A DNA stretch of 42,321 nt, taken from Planctomycetota bacterium. GTDB taxonomy: Bacteria; Planctomycetota; JACQVV01. The stretch covers positions 1 to 42,321 of the forward strand of contig JACQVV010000151.1 in the NCBI GenBank assembly GCA_016209595.1, in the 5' to 3' direction. A program made the position numbers and the translations under genes. Positions 23,903 to 33,656 of the stretch are shown here, in pieces (within the stretch, counting starts at the first letter, position 1; each line of letters starts with the position of its first letter). Below the pieces are notes generated by a model. That model saw only the letters and a program-made list of their open reading frames with translations. It had not been told where the DNA came from and made no database searches.

Positions 23903-25270
23903 CTACCGGCGGGGCCACTCGAAGGGACCGGTTGCGGAACCGCTGCGACGGGAGTCGTGACCGAGCATGAGCCAGCCGGGGCCGCGCCCCTTCCCCAGGG
24001 AGAGGGCATGGGCGCGCCCGCAGTTCGCCGCCCGGGTCTCGTCGCTCGTTCCTTTTCCTCCGACGAAGAAGGCGTCGAGACAACCGTCGCCGTCGAGGTC
24101 GGCGAGCAGCGGCGCGGAGTCGATCCCCTCGTATTCGTGTTCCCCGATCCGGGCGTCGAAGCGGGCGAGCTCCTTCCCTTCGGCGCCCGAAACGACCCGG
24201 AACACGCGGTCGTCGGCGCCGAGGGCGACCTCGAGGTCTCCGTCCCCGTCGAGGTCGGCGACGGCCGCGCCCCGGGGGATCTGCTGTCCGATCTCGTGGG
24301 TCCAGAGGAGCTCCCCCGCGGCGTTGAGACAGTAGAGGTCGCGGCCAGGGACGAGGACTTCGAGGTGGGCGTCACCCGCGAGGTCCGCGAGCGTAACGGG
24401 TCCGAAGAGGTAGCAGATAGGCGGATCGCCGAGCTTCTTCTTCCAGAGGAGCTTGCCGCCCGCGCCCGAGAGGCAGCAGGCAGAGCCGTCGGTCGAGCTC
24501 GCGACGATTTCTGGCTTCCCGTCGCCGTCCAGGTCCCCCGCCGAGACGCCGTGGTACATCGAGTCGCCCGTCTCGTGGGTCCAGAGTTCGTGCCCGTCCT
24601 TGCCGGAGAGAGCGCGGATCCTGTGGTCGCCCATCCAGGTCGTGACCAGGACGTCGATCTGCCCGTCTCCCTCGAGGTCGACCAGGCAGGGCTCCGACTG
24701 GACGTGGCCGGGCACGCGCGCCAGCCAGACGAGCGATGCGTCCTCGGCGTTCAAGGCAACGACGGTGCCGCGCCGGTCGGCCTCGGCCATGGTGCCGTAG
24801 ACGATCTCGGGTTTCCCGTCACCGTCGAGGTCGGCCGCCGCGGGCGGGGAATCGGTCGAGTTGGGGCCGGCGAACTTCCAGACGACCTTTCCGGTCGCCC
24901 CCTCGAGCGCGAAAAGGGTTCCGGTCGAGGAGTCGCCGGCGATGATCTCGAGGCGGCCGTCCCCATCCACGTCCAGGGGGAGGCACGAGGCGTCGAACGG
25001 GCCGCCCTCGGACTTCATCTTCCAGAGGACCGTCCCGTCCTCGGCGTTCACGCAGTAGAGGTGCTCGTCGTTGTAGTAGGTGCCGAAGGCGATCTCGAGC
25101 TTGCCGTCGCCGTCGAGATCCGCCACCGCGGGCGAGCCATAGCACGGCGCGTGCGTGTCGAGGGACCAGAGCAGGCGGGGAGCGATGCCGGTCTCGCCGT
25201 TCTCCTGGGCGAGAAGCGGCTGCGAGAAGAAGGCGAGGACGCAACCGGCGGCGAGAATTCTCGTACTCAT
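23903..25270 (-). CDS. Secreted FG-GAP/PQQ-like beta-propeller protein
   Basis: 455 aa. Signal peptide MSTRILAAGCVLAFFSQPLL, probably cleaved at LAQ/ENG. Eight FG-GAP/VCBS-type repeats carry calcium-binding-like loops (DLDGDGKLEI, DVDGDGRLEI, DLDGDGKPEI and related, at regular spacing) and alternate with PQQ-propeller strands such as YCVNAEDGTVLWKM and ALEGATGKVVWKF. This resembles integrin-alpha-like or PQQ-type propellers; ligand unknown. ATG 25270 overlaps the stop of the kinase gene (ATGA, 25267-25270) and has GGGAGG upstream, so it is translationally coupled to the kinase. Confidence 0.85.
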   Translation of the reverse strand: MSTRILAAGCVLAFFSQPLLAQENGETGIAPRLLWSLDTHAPCYGSPAVADLDGDGKLEIAFGTYYNDEHLYCVNAEDGTVLWKMKSEGGPFDASCLPLDVDGDGRLEIIAGDSSTGTLFALEGATGKVVWKFAGPNSTDSPPAAADLDGDGKPEIVYGTMAEADRRGTVVALNAEDASLVWLARVPGHVQSEPCLVDLEGDGQIDVLVTTWMGDHRIRALSGKDGHELWTHETGDSMYHGVSAGDLDGDGKPEIVASSTDGSACCLSGAGGKLLWKKKLGDPPICYLFGPVTLADLAGDAHLEVLVPGRDLYCLNAAGELLWTHEIGQQIPRGAAVADLDGDGDLEVALGADDRVFRVVSGAEGKELARFDARIGEHEYEGIDSAPLLADLDGDGCLDAFFVGGKGTSDETRAANCGRAHALSLGKGRGPGWLMLGHDSRRSGSATGPFEWPRR

Positions 25271-27378
25271 GGGGACCTCCCTGCCGTCAGAGGAAAGAGA
25301 TGGAGTCCGCCGGCGCTTCCGGCGGCGAGGCACGTCCCCTCGAGGACGAACTCGACGCCGGAGAGCTCGGTCCGTGCCATTTCGACGGCGGAGAGCTCGA
25401 TTCCTTCGGGAAGGAGCCACAGGCGGACCTTGCCGTCCTTTCCCGCGGCGGCGAGGAGCGCCCCGCTCGGGTGAAAGGTGATCCCGGCGGTCGGGGCGTC
25501 GGTGGCGAGAATGGGCCGGTCGGGCGCGGGCCCGGCGGGCCGGACGGGGTCCCGGGGGTCGAGGATCCGGAGTTCCCCTCCTTCCAGGAGGACGGCAAGG
25601 GCGGCGCCCGTCGGGCTCGCGGCAAGCGTACGGACGCCCCCGGCAGGGGCCTTCCAGAGCGGGCGGGGGATCGCTCCCGGCGCCGTGGTCGCGAGCTCGG
25701 CTACATCCGGTCCGCTCGCGAGGTAGAGCCGCCCGCCGGGACCCATCGACATCGCTGCCACGGGTGCCGGGAGCGTCCACTCGCCCAGGAGCTTCCCCGC
25801 CGGGTCGCTCACGGCGAGGCCGCCCGCCGAGAAGGCGACCGCGACCCGGTCGCGCTCCGGGGCGACGGCGAGCGCCGAGATTCCCTTTCCCGCGGCCCAC
25901 TCGGGCGTCCAGGACGGACTCCCGGAGCCCTCCGAGACGAGGAGTGTTCCCCTGGTGTCGGCCGCGAACCACCTCCCTGGCCCGGGCGAGACGAACCGTC
26001 CCGGCGCCGTCGCGGCGCGGACGAGGTTCCCCTCCCCGCTTGCGAGGTCGAGGAACCGGACGCCACCTTCCTCTCGGAGAGCGAGCCATGATTCTCCCGC
26101 GGCCGCAAGGTCCAGGACCGCGCCGGAGCTCGCGGGAACGTCGAAGACCCGGCCGGCGAGAAGAGCCGTGGCGAACTGCACACGGGCAGCTCGCGCGGAA
26201 GTCGAAGGTTCGGCGGGAGACGGGAGAAGAGAGTCGGCCCGGGCGAGCTCTGCCATGCCCAAGAGCGGCCGGCCGGCGGCCAGGAGCCGGCGTGCGCTCG
26301 CGTCCGCCGCGCGCGCCTCCTCGGCCGCCCGCTGGTCCGGGTCGGCGTCGAGCTCCGAGCGCAGGGCCGCAAGGCGATCGTTCGCCAGGGCGAGCCGCGC
26401 CAGCTCCTTTTCGGTTCCCGAGAGGCCGTACTGGCCGGCGGCGATGAGTCCAGCCGAGAGGGCGAGGAAGCCGTAGCAGGCGGCCTGAGCCCAGAACCCG
26501 AGGTTGAACCGGATCCGCATGCGGAGCCGCGGAAGGGCGAAGCGGAAGCGACCCTCGGCGAACCGGGCGAGGTCCGCCGCCATCGCGGCGGCCGAGGGAT
26601 AGCGCGCATCCGGTTCGAGGCTCATCGCCTTGAGGCAGATGCGCTCCAGCATCCGAGGCACGGCCGGGTTGAGCTTCCGCGGCGGTGTGAACCGTCCAGA
26701 GAGGACGCCTTTGAGAATCTGGATCGAGTTCTCCCCAGTATAAGGAGCCTGCCCGGTGAGGGCGACGTAGAGGATCGCGCCGAGCGAGTAGATGTCACTC
26801 CGCGGTCCGATCCGGTCCTTGTCCCCGCGCACCTGCTCCGGCGCCATGTAGGCGGGGGTTCCCAGGATCTGGCCGGTCGCGGTGAGGTCGCTCCCGCCGA
26901 TCTCGCGCGCGAGGCCGAAGTCCACGATCTTGGGGACGCCGTCCTTCGAGAGCAGGATATTGGAGAGTTTGATGTCCCGGTGGACGACGCCGCGCCCGTG
27001 AGCGTGGTCGAGACCGAGCGCGATGTCGCGGAAGAGCGTCGCGATCCACCTGAGGTCGTGCCCCTCGCGCTTGAGGGCGCGGTTCATGGGGAGACCTTCG
27101 ACGTACTCCATGGCGAAGAAGTGGTTGCCGCCCTCCTCGCCGACCTCGTAGACCTTGATGACGTTCGGGTGCTCGAGGCGCGCGACGGATTTCACCTCCC
27201 GCATGAAGCGCTGGACGTGATCCTTCTTCGCGGCGACCTTCCGCTTGAGGATCTTGAGCGCGACCTTCCGGCCCATCCGGCGGTCCACCGCGAGGTAGAC
27301 GTCCCCCATCCCGCCGCCGCCCAGGCGTCGTTCGATGTCGTAGTGCCCGAACTGTGTCGCGCTGCTACTTTCCGCCAT
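25267..27378 (-). CDS. Hanks-type Ser/Thr kinase with WD40-like C-terminal domain
   Basis: 703 aa. The intact kinase has GGGGMGDVY glycine loop (20-28), VALKI lysine K42, HRD 133-135, DFG 153-155 and a GTPAYMAPEQ activation segment end. A membrane segment lies at about 295-320 (FWAQAACYGFLALSAGLIAA), then helices and a propeller-like domain with WD40-type strands (AVDPAGKLLGEW, ITFHPSGALLAAAGKDGKVR). So a cytoplasmic kinase is joined by one membrane pass to an external sensor-like propeller. It overlaps the CxxC gene by 14 bases upstream and the FG-GAP gene by 4 bases downstream, an obvious operon. Confidence 0.92.
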   Translation of the reverse strand: MAESSSATQFGHYDIERRLGGGGMGDVYLAVDRRMGRKVALKILKRKVAAKKDHVQRFMREVKSVARLEHPNVIKVYEVGEEGGNHFFAMEYVEGLPMNRALKREGHDLRWIATLFRDIALGLDHAHGRGVVHRDIKLSNILLSKDGVPKIVDFGLAREIGGSDLTATGQILGTPAYMAPEQVRGDKDRIGPRSDIYSLGAILYVALTGQAPYTGENSIQILKGVLSGRFTPPRKLNPAVPRMLERICLKAMSLEPDARYPSAAAMAADLARFAEGRFRFALPRLRMRIRFNLGFWAQAACYGFLALSAGLIAAGQYGLSGTEKELARLALANDRLAALRSELDADPDQRAAEEARAADASARRLLAAGRPLLGMAELARADSLLPSPAEPSTSARAARVQFATALLAGRVFDVPASSGAVLDLAAAGESWLALREEGGVRFLDLASGEGNLVRAATAPGRFVSPGPGRWFAADTRGTLLVSEGSGSPSWTPEWAAGKGISALAVAPERDRVAVAFSAGGLAVSDPAGKLLGEWTLPAPVAAMSMGPGGRLYLASGPDVAELATTAPGAIPRPLWKAPAGGVRTLAASPTGAALAVLLEGGELRILDPRDPVRPAGPAPDRPILATDAPTAGITFHPSGALLAAAGKDGKVRLWLLPEGIELSAVEMARTELSGVEFVLEGTCLAAGSAGGLHLFPLTAGRSP

Positions 27379-28699
27379 CCCGCGCGAGCGCCTCCTTCTT
27401 CGCTTCGGGAGTCATCCATTCTCCGGCGAGGAAGACGACCTCCGCGAGATCGCGAAACTCGGGATCGAGCTCTCTCGTTCCCATGGGGACGAGCGGAGTC
27501 GGATCGAGCCCCTCCGCGTCCGCGGCCGGCGTCCCCCCCTCTCCCTCCCCGCCCTCCCCCTCGACCTCCGAAAGCGCGGCCTTTCCCTCGGGGTCATATC
27601 TCGCCGCGATCTTCATCGCCTCATCGGGGGAAAGGCCGGGACTCTCTTCGCCGACCCAGAGGTCGCCGCCGCACCGCGGGCAGACGATCGTCCCGGTCTG
27701 GCCGCACTCCTCGCAGGGAGTGAGGAGATACCGATCCCCGTGGCAGGTCTCGCAGTCGTATTTCACCTTCTTGTACCCCTGGCAAACTCTGCACGGCGCG
27801 CGCACCGTGGCCGAACCGGGGATGGCGAGCGACCCCTTGCCGAAACAGTTGGGACATTCGCGCTCGAAGGAGCCCTTCGCCTTGCAGGTCGGGCAGTTCG
27901 TCTCGCGCTGCCCCTTCCCCCGGCAGCGCCCGCACTCCTCGCTCCCTTTCAGGTTGCAGGAGTCGCAGGCAAGCGAGATCGCGCGGGCGATGAATCCCGA
28001 GAGCTCGGCGTCCCCTCGCGCGGCGAGGGCCTGGGCCTGGGGCGTGCCGGGCCGGCCGAACGGGCGCAGGAGTCGCAGGAACTCCGCGGTCTTCCCTTCG
28101 GCGTAGAGCCGCAGCATGACCGGGACGCGCTCCTCGATGTCCCCCGTTCTTTTCGCGACTTCCTCGCGCGCGGCGAGATAGACGGCCATCGCGCCCTGGT
28201 CGCCCGGTTCCACGAGGAGGATCCGTGCCGCGTAGCGCATGGCGTCAAAGGGGTTCTCCACTCCGCCCTCGCGCCCCGCGGGTCCGGGCCGGCCGGCGAG
28301 AAGCCGGTGCCCCTCGACGTGGAGGACCGGGTCGAGCCGGACTGCCGTGAACACGAGCCGCTCGACGAGCTCGATCGAGTAGTCCTCGCCCAGGTCGACC
28401 TGGCCGCGCTTCGAAAGGACGAGCGCCGCGAGATCGAGGTACTCGCGCGGCCGCTCCGGTACGAGCGCCTCCAGGCGCGTCTCGATCCCGGGCCGGACCT
28501 CCACGAGGAGGCTCTTGGGCTTGGTGATCCGCCCGAACTTCACCTGGATGATGTAGTTCCCCTGGTCGTCCTCGCCGACGATCTTCCCCCGCACGAGCTC
28601 GGTCTCGCCCGCGCGGCCCCCGGCCGTCCGGAAGACGAGATCGTCGGCGGTCGTCGGGAGGGTAAGCAAGAGGAGAGCCAGAACGTACGTCCAGCGCAT
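27365..28699 (-). CDS. Exported CxxC (DnaJ-like zinc-finger) protein
   Basis: 444 aa. Start ATG 28699 chosen because GGAGG stands seven bases upstream; it gives the signal peptide MRWTYVLALLLLTLPTTADD. N-terminal part of unknown type (LVRGKIVGEDDQGNYIIQVK), then a helical region, then eight CxxC pairs (CDSC, CGRC, CPTC, CPNC, CRVC, CETC, CEEC, CPRC), several as CxxCxGxG of DnaJ central domains, probably binding zinc. No J domain. The C-terminus is acidic and unrecognised. It sits between two kinase genes, so a role in the same signalling or quality-control system is likely but unproven. Confidence 0.85.
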   Translation of the reverse strand: MRWTYVLALLLLTLPTTADDLVFRTAGGRAGETELVRGKIVGEDDQGNYIIQVKFGRITKPKSLLVEVRPGIETRLEALVPERPREYLDLAALVLSKRGQVDLGEDYSIELVERLVFTAVRLDPVLHVEGHRLLAGRPGPAGREGGVENPFDAMRYAARILLVEPGDQGAMAVYLAAREEVAKRTGDIEERVPVMLRLYAEGKTAEFLRLLRPFGRPGTPQAQALAARGDAELSGFIARAISLACDSCNLKGSEECGRCRGKGQRETNCPTCKAKGSFERECPNCFGKGSLAIPGSATVRAPCRVCQGYKKVKYDCETCHGDRYLLTPCEECGQTGTIVCPRCGGDLWVGEESPGLSPDEAMKIAARYDPEGKAALSEVEGEGGEGEGGTPAADAEGLDPTPLVPMGTRELDPEFRDLAEVVFLAGEWMTPEAKKEALARDGGK

Positions 28700-28706
28700 G
28701 GCGAGT

Positions 28707-28711
28707 CCTCC
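28707..28711 (-). promoter_or_regulatory. Ribosome-binding site deciding the start at 28699
   Basis: GGAGG on the minus strand, seven bases before ATG 28699. Earlier in-frame ATGs (28729, 28726) lack such a site. Confidence 0.7.
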
Positions 28712-28731
28712 GAGCAAGAGTCTCATCATGA

Positions 28732-31700
28732 CTACCCCTTCCCCGCCGCGAGTTCCGCCAGCGCGGCGAGCGCGCCCGCGATCTGTCCGAAGACCGTCTG
28801 GTGTTTCAGCCCCGTGTCGCCGGCGATCTCGAACCCGTCTCGCCGCTCCCTTCCCTCGCCTCCTGGCGTCGCGAGCCAGAGGAGCTCCAGGGCCGCGAAG
28901 AGCCGGCTCGCCGCTTGTTTCTCGGGGCTGGCCCCCACGAGGACGTCCTCTGTGGAGACCCGGAGCTCCGACCACTCCAGATCCGCCGCGGCCCGCCCGG
29001 GGGCGCGCGCCGAGAGGACCCGTGCCGCCGACCGGCGCACCAGATCGGACGCCGCGACGAGCGCCTCCCGCCCGCCTTCCGGATCGACCTTGGCCGCATC
29101 CTCGCGGAGCTCGGCTCCCGCTGCTCCCGGATCGGGGCCAGAGAGAGCCATGAGGTGACCCGCGAGGCGCAGCAGCGTCCGGACGAGGAGGACGAGCGTC
29201 TCGCTTTCGCGCGGAGCCCGCGATGGCTCCTCGAGCCACGCCGAAAGGTCGCCATGAGCGGCCCCGTACTCCACGCTCTGCTCGGTGGCCAGAAGAAGCG
29301 AGACCTCGAGGAAGCTCGCGGCGAGATAGGCCCCCCCGAGCTCGGAGCGCGTCCCTCCGGGGAGTCTCGTCCGGACACCCCGGATGAGCGCCGCGAGTAG
29401 GGGACCCGGCTCCAGGAAGAGCGGCTCGCCGCCCGAGTTCTCCACGGCACGGCGCCACTCCGCGCCCACCTCCCGCGCCTTCGCGGCGGCGAAGCGGGCG
29501 TCCTCGGGAGAGGCCGCGAGTCTGAGCCCCTCCCCGGGCGGCTCGAGGAAGGTCGGGACCAGTCCAAGCTCGGCAAGTGCGCGCTCGACCGTGGAGGGGG
29601 GGACGGGGCGCATCTGAAGCCAGCGGGCGCAGGCGCCGGCCTCTTCGGCCGAGACCCGGGCCGGGTCGAGCGCCGGTCCGGAGAGAAGGACCGCGCGCGG
29701 TCGAGTTGCGGCGGACATCCAGCGGAACCTCGCGAGATCCTCGTGGGTCGTCTCCCGGAGGGCGAGGACCGCGCCTCCCTCCACGCGCAGTCGGTGTCCC
29801 GATCGGGCGGTCTCGGGAAGGAAGGCCGTCGCGGAGGGGGTCTCGGGGCCCTCGATCCGCAGGAGCTCGATCTCCAGTCGCGGTCCCCGCTCGACTTCGA
29901 GCGGGACGTCGTAGAGGAGGGCCCCCATCCCGCCGGCGCGGAGGCGGTAGCGCCCCGGGGCGAGTCCTGCAGCGGGGCCGCCGCTCGCCAGGAAAGCGAC
30001 GGGGAGGCCGGGGGACTCGCTCGCGTCCTCCGGGAAAAGGAGTGCGACAAGTCCCGGCGGCGCGCCGGCGAGCGAGACCGTCGCCTCGCCCGGAAGCTCC
30101 CGGAGGAGCGTCGCAACCTCCGGGTCACCGGGGAAGTAGGCCGCGAGCTCTCCGGTCCTGCGGGCGGCTTCCGCGAGATCGCCCTTCTTCCTCGCCGCGC
30201 GGATCCGGTCCGGACCCTCCCGGCGGAGCCGCTCGATCGACTCGGTCGCCTCCTTGCGGCGAGCGCGGGCGGCGGCGTCCTCTCCCTCCACGGCGAGGAT
30301 CGCGTCGTCGAGCCGCCGGGCCGCGCCGGATCTCCCCGCCGCGCGGCGCGCCTCGGCCTCGCGGCGGAACCGCGCGAGCGTCTCCTCCTTCCACTCGCCC
30401 AGTTCGCCGGCCCTCTTCTCCTCGTTCTCCTGGTCGATCGAGAGATCCACCCGCCGGTAGCCGAGGTAGGAGAGGCCGAAGAAGAGGACGATTCCACCGA
30501 GCACCGCGGCCCCGAGCGCCCAGAGCGTCTTCAAACTCGCGACCGGCGCGCGCAGGATCGGGGCCTCGATCTCCTGGCCCTTGAGGTAGCGGTCGATGTC
30601 GGAAAGGAACTGCGACGTGGTGACGTAGCGCTCGTTCCGGTCGCGGCGGATCGCCTTCCCCACGATCGCGTCCACCTCCGGGTCGAGTCCCGGGCGGCGC
30701 GTCGAGGGAGGATCGGGGTCCTCCTGGAGGGCCCTCGTGATGACGGCGAGGGGATCCTCTGCCGCAAACGGGCTCGAACCGGTCAGGAGCTCGTAGAGGA
30801 GGGTCCCCAGCGAGTAGACGTCGCACCGCCGGTCGAGCGTCGCGCCCTCTCCGGCGATCTGCTCGGGGGCCATGTATTCGGGAGTGCCCAGGAGCGCGGG
30901 GGACTCCCCGGGCGAGGCCGGGGCGGCAGGCTTCTCGCCGATTGCCTGCACGATCCCGAAGTCGATGAGGATCGGCGCGGGGATCCCGTCCTCGTCGCTC
31001 GCGCCCGAGGGCGTGAGCGGGGTAGCGGTCGTCGTCGTCCCGGTCGGAGTGCGCGCGTCGCGCTTGACCAGGCGCCGCCGGTCGAGGATCACGTTCGAGG
31101 GCTTGATGTCGCGGTGGAGGAAGCCGCCCTCGTGCAGCGCGCCGACCGATCGGCAGAGCTCGCGGACGAGGACCATCGCCTCGTCCACCTCGAGGTTCCC
31201 GCGCTCGGCGAGGTAGGCCGAGAGCGCCGGGCCCTCCACGTAGTCCATGGAATAGTACTGCCAGCCGCGGTATTCGCCCGACGTGTGGATGCTGACGAGG
31301 AGCGGATGGTCGATCGCCCCGAGCGCCTTCATCTCCTGGGAGAAGCGCTCGAGCGCCCGCTCGTCGGCTTCCTTGCCGAGCGAGAGGATCTTCAGCGCCA
31401 CGACCTTGTCGAGTTCCAGGTCGCGCGCCCGGTAGACCGCGCCCATCGCCCCCTGGGAGAGGGGGTGGAGAATCTCGAACTGCGCGAAGATCTTCTGGAC
31501 CGGGAAGGCGCCGGGTGCGGCCCCCGGGCCGGCGAGGAAACGCGCGACCTCACCCACGCCCTCCCGGGAGAGCGTTTCGGCCTGGACGAGCGAGTCCTCG
31601 ATCGAGAGGTGGGCGCCCTCCTTCTTCGCCACGTCGATCCGGCGAAGCGCCCGCGAGAGGTCGCGCGGCGTGAGGCGGCCCAGGTGGACCCCCGCCGAGC

Positions 31701-31953
31701 CGAAGAGGAGCTCTCGCGAGCCCTCCCCCGGGAAGACCACCTTGCGCGCCCGCATCCGGTGGGCCTGCATGGTCTTCTCGATCCGCAGGCGGTCCCGCTC
31801 GGAAAGGTGCCCCTCTCGAACGAGGAGATCCGCCAGCGGGATCGGTTTTCCGGCCGCCGCCTGGAGGGCCCGGCAGGCCTCGACCGCCTCCCCGGCGAAG
31901 AGCCGGTTGGCGAGCGCGAGCTTCAGGAACTGCGCTTCGTCCTCGGGGGTCAT
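28732..31953 (-). CDS. Large Hanks-type Ser/Thr kinase, membrane-anchored
   Basis: 1073 aa. N-terminal helical region (1-145) similar in style to that of the pseudokinase. Kinase about 155-460 with VALKI K188, HRD 280-282, DFG 331-333 and GTPEYMAPEQ; an insert of about 30 Thr/Pro-rich residues (RTPTGTTTTATPLTP) separates the catalytic loop from DFG. Membrane segment about 477-497. The remaining 570 residues contain a coiled-coil-like region and an unrecognised large domain (LRVEGGAVLALRETTHEDLA), presumably extracytoplasmic. Active kinase expected. It begins 19 bases after the aminotransferase gene and ends 32 bases before the CxxC gene. Confidence 0.92.
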   Translation of the reverse strand: MTPEDEAQFLKLALANRLFAGEAVEACRALQAAAGKPIPLADLLVREGHLSERDRLRIEKTMQAHRMRARKVVFPGEGSRELLFGSAGVHLGRLTPRDLSRALRRIDVAKKEGAHLSIEDSLVQAETLSREGVGEVARFLAGPGAAPGAFPVQKIFAQFEILHPLSQGAMGAVYRARDLELDKVVALKILSLGKEADERALERFSQEMKALGAIDHPLLVSIHTSGEYRGWQYYSMDYVEGPALSAYLAERGNLEVDEAMVLVRELCRSVGALHEGGFLHRDIKPSNVILDRRRLVKRDARTPTGTTTTATPLTPSGASDEDGIPAPILIDFGIVQAIGEKPAAPASPGESPALLGTPEYMAPEQIAGEGATLDRRCDVYSLGTLLYELLTGSSPFAAEDPLAVITRALQEDPDPPSTRRPGLDPEVDAIVGKAIRRDRNERYVTTSQFLSDIDRYLKGQEIEAPILRAPVASLKTLWALGAAVLGGIVLFFGLSYLGYRRVDLSIDQENEEKRAGELGEWKEETLARFRREAEARRAAGRSGAARRLDDAILAVEGEDAAARARRKEATESIERLRREGPDRIRAARKKGDLAEAARRTGELAAYFPGDPEVATLLRELPGEATVSLAGAPPGLVALLFPEDASESPGLPVAFLASGGPAAGLAPGRYRLRAGGMGALLYDVPLEVERGPRLEIELLRIEGPETPSATAFLPETARSGHRLRVEGGAVLALRETTHEDLARFRWMSAATRPRAVLLSGPALDPARVSAEEAGACARWLQMRPVPPSTVERALAELGLVPTFLEPPGEGLRLAASPEDARFAAAKAREVGAEWRRAVENSGGEPLFLEPGPLLAALIRGVRTRLPGGTRSELGGAYLAASFLEVSLLLATEQSVEYGAAHGDLSAWLEEPSRAPRESETLVLLVRTLLRLAGHLMALSGPDPGAAGAELREDAAKVDPEGGREALVAASDLVRRSAARVLSARAPGRAAADLEWSELRVSTEDVLVGASPEKQAASRLFAALELLWLATPGGEGRERRDGFEIAGDTGLKHQTVFGQIAGALAALAELAAGKG

Positions 31954-31972
31954 CGCCGGCAGGGGCGGGTTC

Positions 31973-33610
31973 TCATGTCCGGGAGGTCTTGAGCTCCTGG
32001 ATCAGGCCGTCCAAAGTCAGGGCGAAGTCCTCGATCTCCTTGGCGAGAGCGTCGGCGAGGAAGAGCAGCCGGATCGAGGCCGTCTCGCCGCACTGGGCCC
32101 CGCAGCCGAGGAGCTTCAGTCCCCGCTTCCAGCCCAGGGCGACGAGGTCGTCGCGACGGCGCACCGTGATCCCGTTCATGAGGCCGAAGCCGCCGAACCC
32201 CACGAGGACATCCGGGTGCTTCTCGGAAAGCCGCCCCAGGAGGTGGCGGAGGTAGCGCCCCTTGATCTCGCTATTCTCCAGATAGCCCCGCCCCGCGAAG
32301 ACGGGGTCCTCGTGGTGGAGGAGAACGTCGAGCGTTGCGTGGGAGAGGTTCGTGTCGAGGAGCTTGCCGCCTCCCCAGGTGTTCGAGTGCCAGCCGCGGT
32401 GGAGGTGTTTTTCGTACTCGGCGCGGGCGAGCGTGATTCCGATGACGGCGCTTTTCGCAACCCCGACGACGTCCGGCGTCACGCCGAGGTGCTCGGTGCA
32501 GAAGACCTTCCCGGTCCGGCCGAAGGCCTGGACCTCGTCGGCGATGAGCATCATGTCGAACCGGCGGCAGATCCGCTCGACGGCCTGGAACCATGCCGGG
32601 TTGCCGCAGACGTAGCCTCCCTCCCCCTGCATGGGCTCGGCCACGAAGCCCGCCGCGAGCTCTGCCGGGACCCGGCCCTGGGCGAAGACCCGGGCGACGC
32701 CGCCCTCGGCCGCGAGGATCTCAAGGATCGGCCGCGGGTCGATCAGGTTCTCCAGCTCCTTCGGATCGCCGTTGTACGCGACGTGGCGGGCCCAGCGGGA
32801 AAGGGGATAGCCGTAGCGGTGGGCCTTCTTGCTCTTCGTGAGCGAGAGCGCCCCCAGCGTGCGGCCGTGGAAGGCCCCGACGGTCCCGAAGAGGGCGAAT
32901 GGGTATTCGGCGTAGAGAGGATCGGCCTCGGTCGTGCGGCCGTCGAGCGCGGTGTCGCGCGGGATGCCGAGGTGGGACAGGAGCTTCTCCAGCATCGCGA
33001 AGCCGTACCGGGCGACGAACTTCTTGTACTTCACCTGGTAGGCGAGCTTGAAGGCCGCCTCCATCGCCTCGGCACCCGAGTTGGAGAAGAAGGCGCGGTA
33101 GGGGCCGGCGGACGGGAAGGCCCGCGCGGCGGCCTCGGCGTAGAGCCGGGCGCACTCCTGGGGGGTCCGGACGCCGCGGACGCCCTCGGGGACCAGCAGG
33201 TAGTCGTCGGTGTTGATCTCGCGCCGGAAGAGGAGCCCGTACTGCGCGAGCGAGTCGAAGACATCCAGGAATCGCGGGTGGTGCTCGTCGAGAATCTTCT
33301 GCGCGCAGCCGAGCATCACGTCGAGGTAGACGCCCGCCCGGCAGGCCACATAGCTCCCGGCGGTCGCGTATCCCAGCTCCAGGACCGGGGCGCCCTTGTC
33401 GTGGGTCGTCGTGTAGATATAGCGGTGGTGCTCCTCCCGCGTCGCCTCGTGCTCGGGCGGGTCCATCTCGCCCTCGATCTCGACCCGCGCGGTGCCGCGG
33501 TTCAGGGTCTTCCCGAAATAGGCGATGTCGGGGAAGCGATATCGTTCCTTCTCGGCCGCGAGGTCGTATCCCTCGATCGTCGAGAGGCCGTTTTCCGTGA
33601 CGACGCTCAT
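31973..33610 (-). CDS. Class III PLP-dependent aminotransferase
   Basis: 545 aa, longer than typical ArgD or lysine 6-aminotransferase (about 400-450) by an N-terminal extension of roughly 90 residues. Class III features: SNSGAEAMEAAFKLA, AFHGRTLGALSLTKSK, the Asp of LIADEVQAFGRTGK, and the PLP-lysine candidate in VVGVAKSAVIG. It transfers the amino group of an omega-amino substrate to 2-oxo acid. Substrate uncertain: lysine 6-aminotransferase or an acetylornithine/ornithine aminotransferase; an arginine link is suggested by argF 260 bases upstream. ATG 33610 with GAGGAGA upstream. First in the long minus-strand array. Confidence 0.85.
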   Translation of the reverse strand: MSVVTENGLSTIEGYDLAAEKERYRFPDIAYFGKTLNRGTARVEIEGEMDPPEHEATREEHHRYIYTTTHDKGAPVLELGYATAGSYVACRAGVYLDVMLGCAQKILDEHHPRFLDVFDSLAQYGLLFRREINTDDYLLVPEGVRGVRTPQECARLYAEAAARAFPSAGPYRAFFSNSGAEAMEAAFKLAYQVKYKKFVARYGFAMLEKLLSHLGIPRDTALDGRTTEADPLYAEYPFALFGTVGAFHGRTLGALSLTKSKKAHRYGYPLSRWARHVAYNGDPKELENLIDPRPILEILAAEGGVARVFAQGRVPAELAAGFVAEPMQGEGGYVCGNPAWFQAVERICRRFDMMLIADEVQAFGRTGKVFCTEHLGVTPDVVGVAKSAVIGITLARAEYEKHLHRGWHSNTWGGGKLLDTNLSHATLDVLLHHEDPVFAGRGYLENSEIKGRYLRHLLGRLSEKHPDVLVGFGGFGLMNGITVRRRDDLVALGWKRGLKLLGCGAQCGETASIRLLFLADALAKEIEDFALTLDGLIQELKTSRT

Positions 33611-33656
33611 GCAATTCTCCTCGGCGCTTGGCGAAAGACCGACGAGTCTACTCCAA

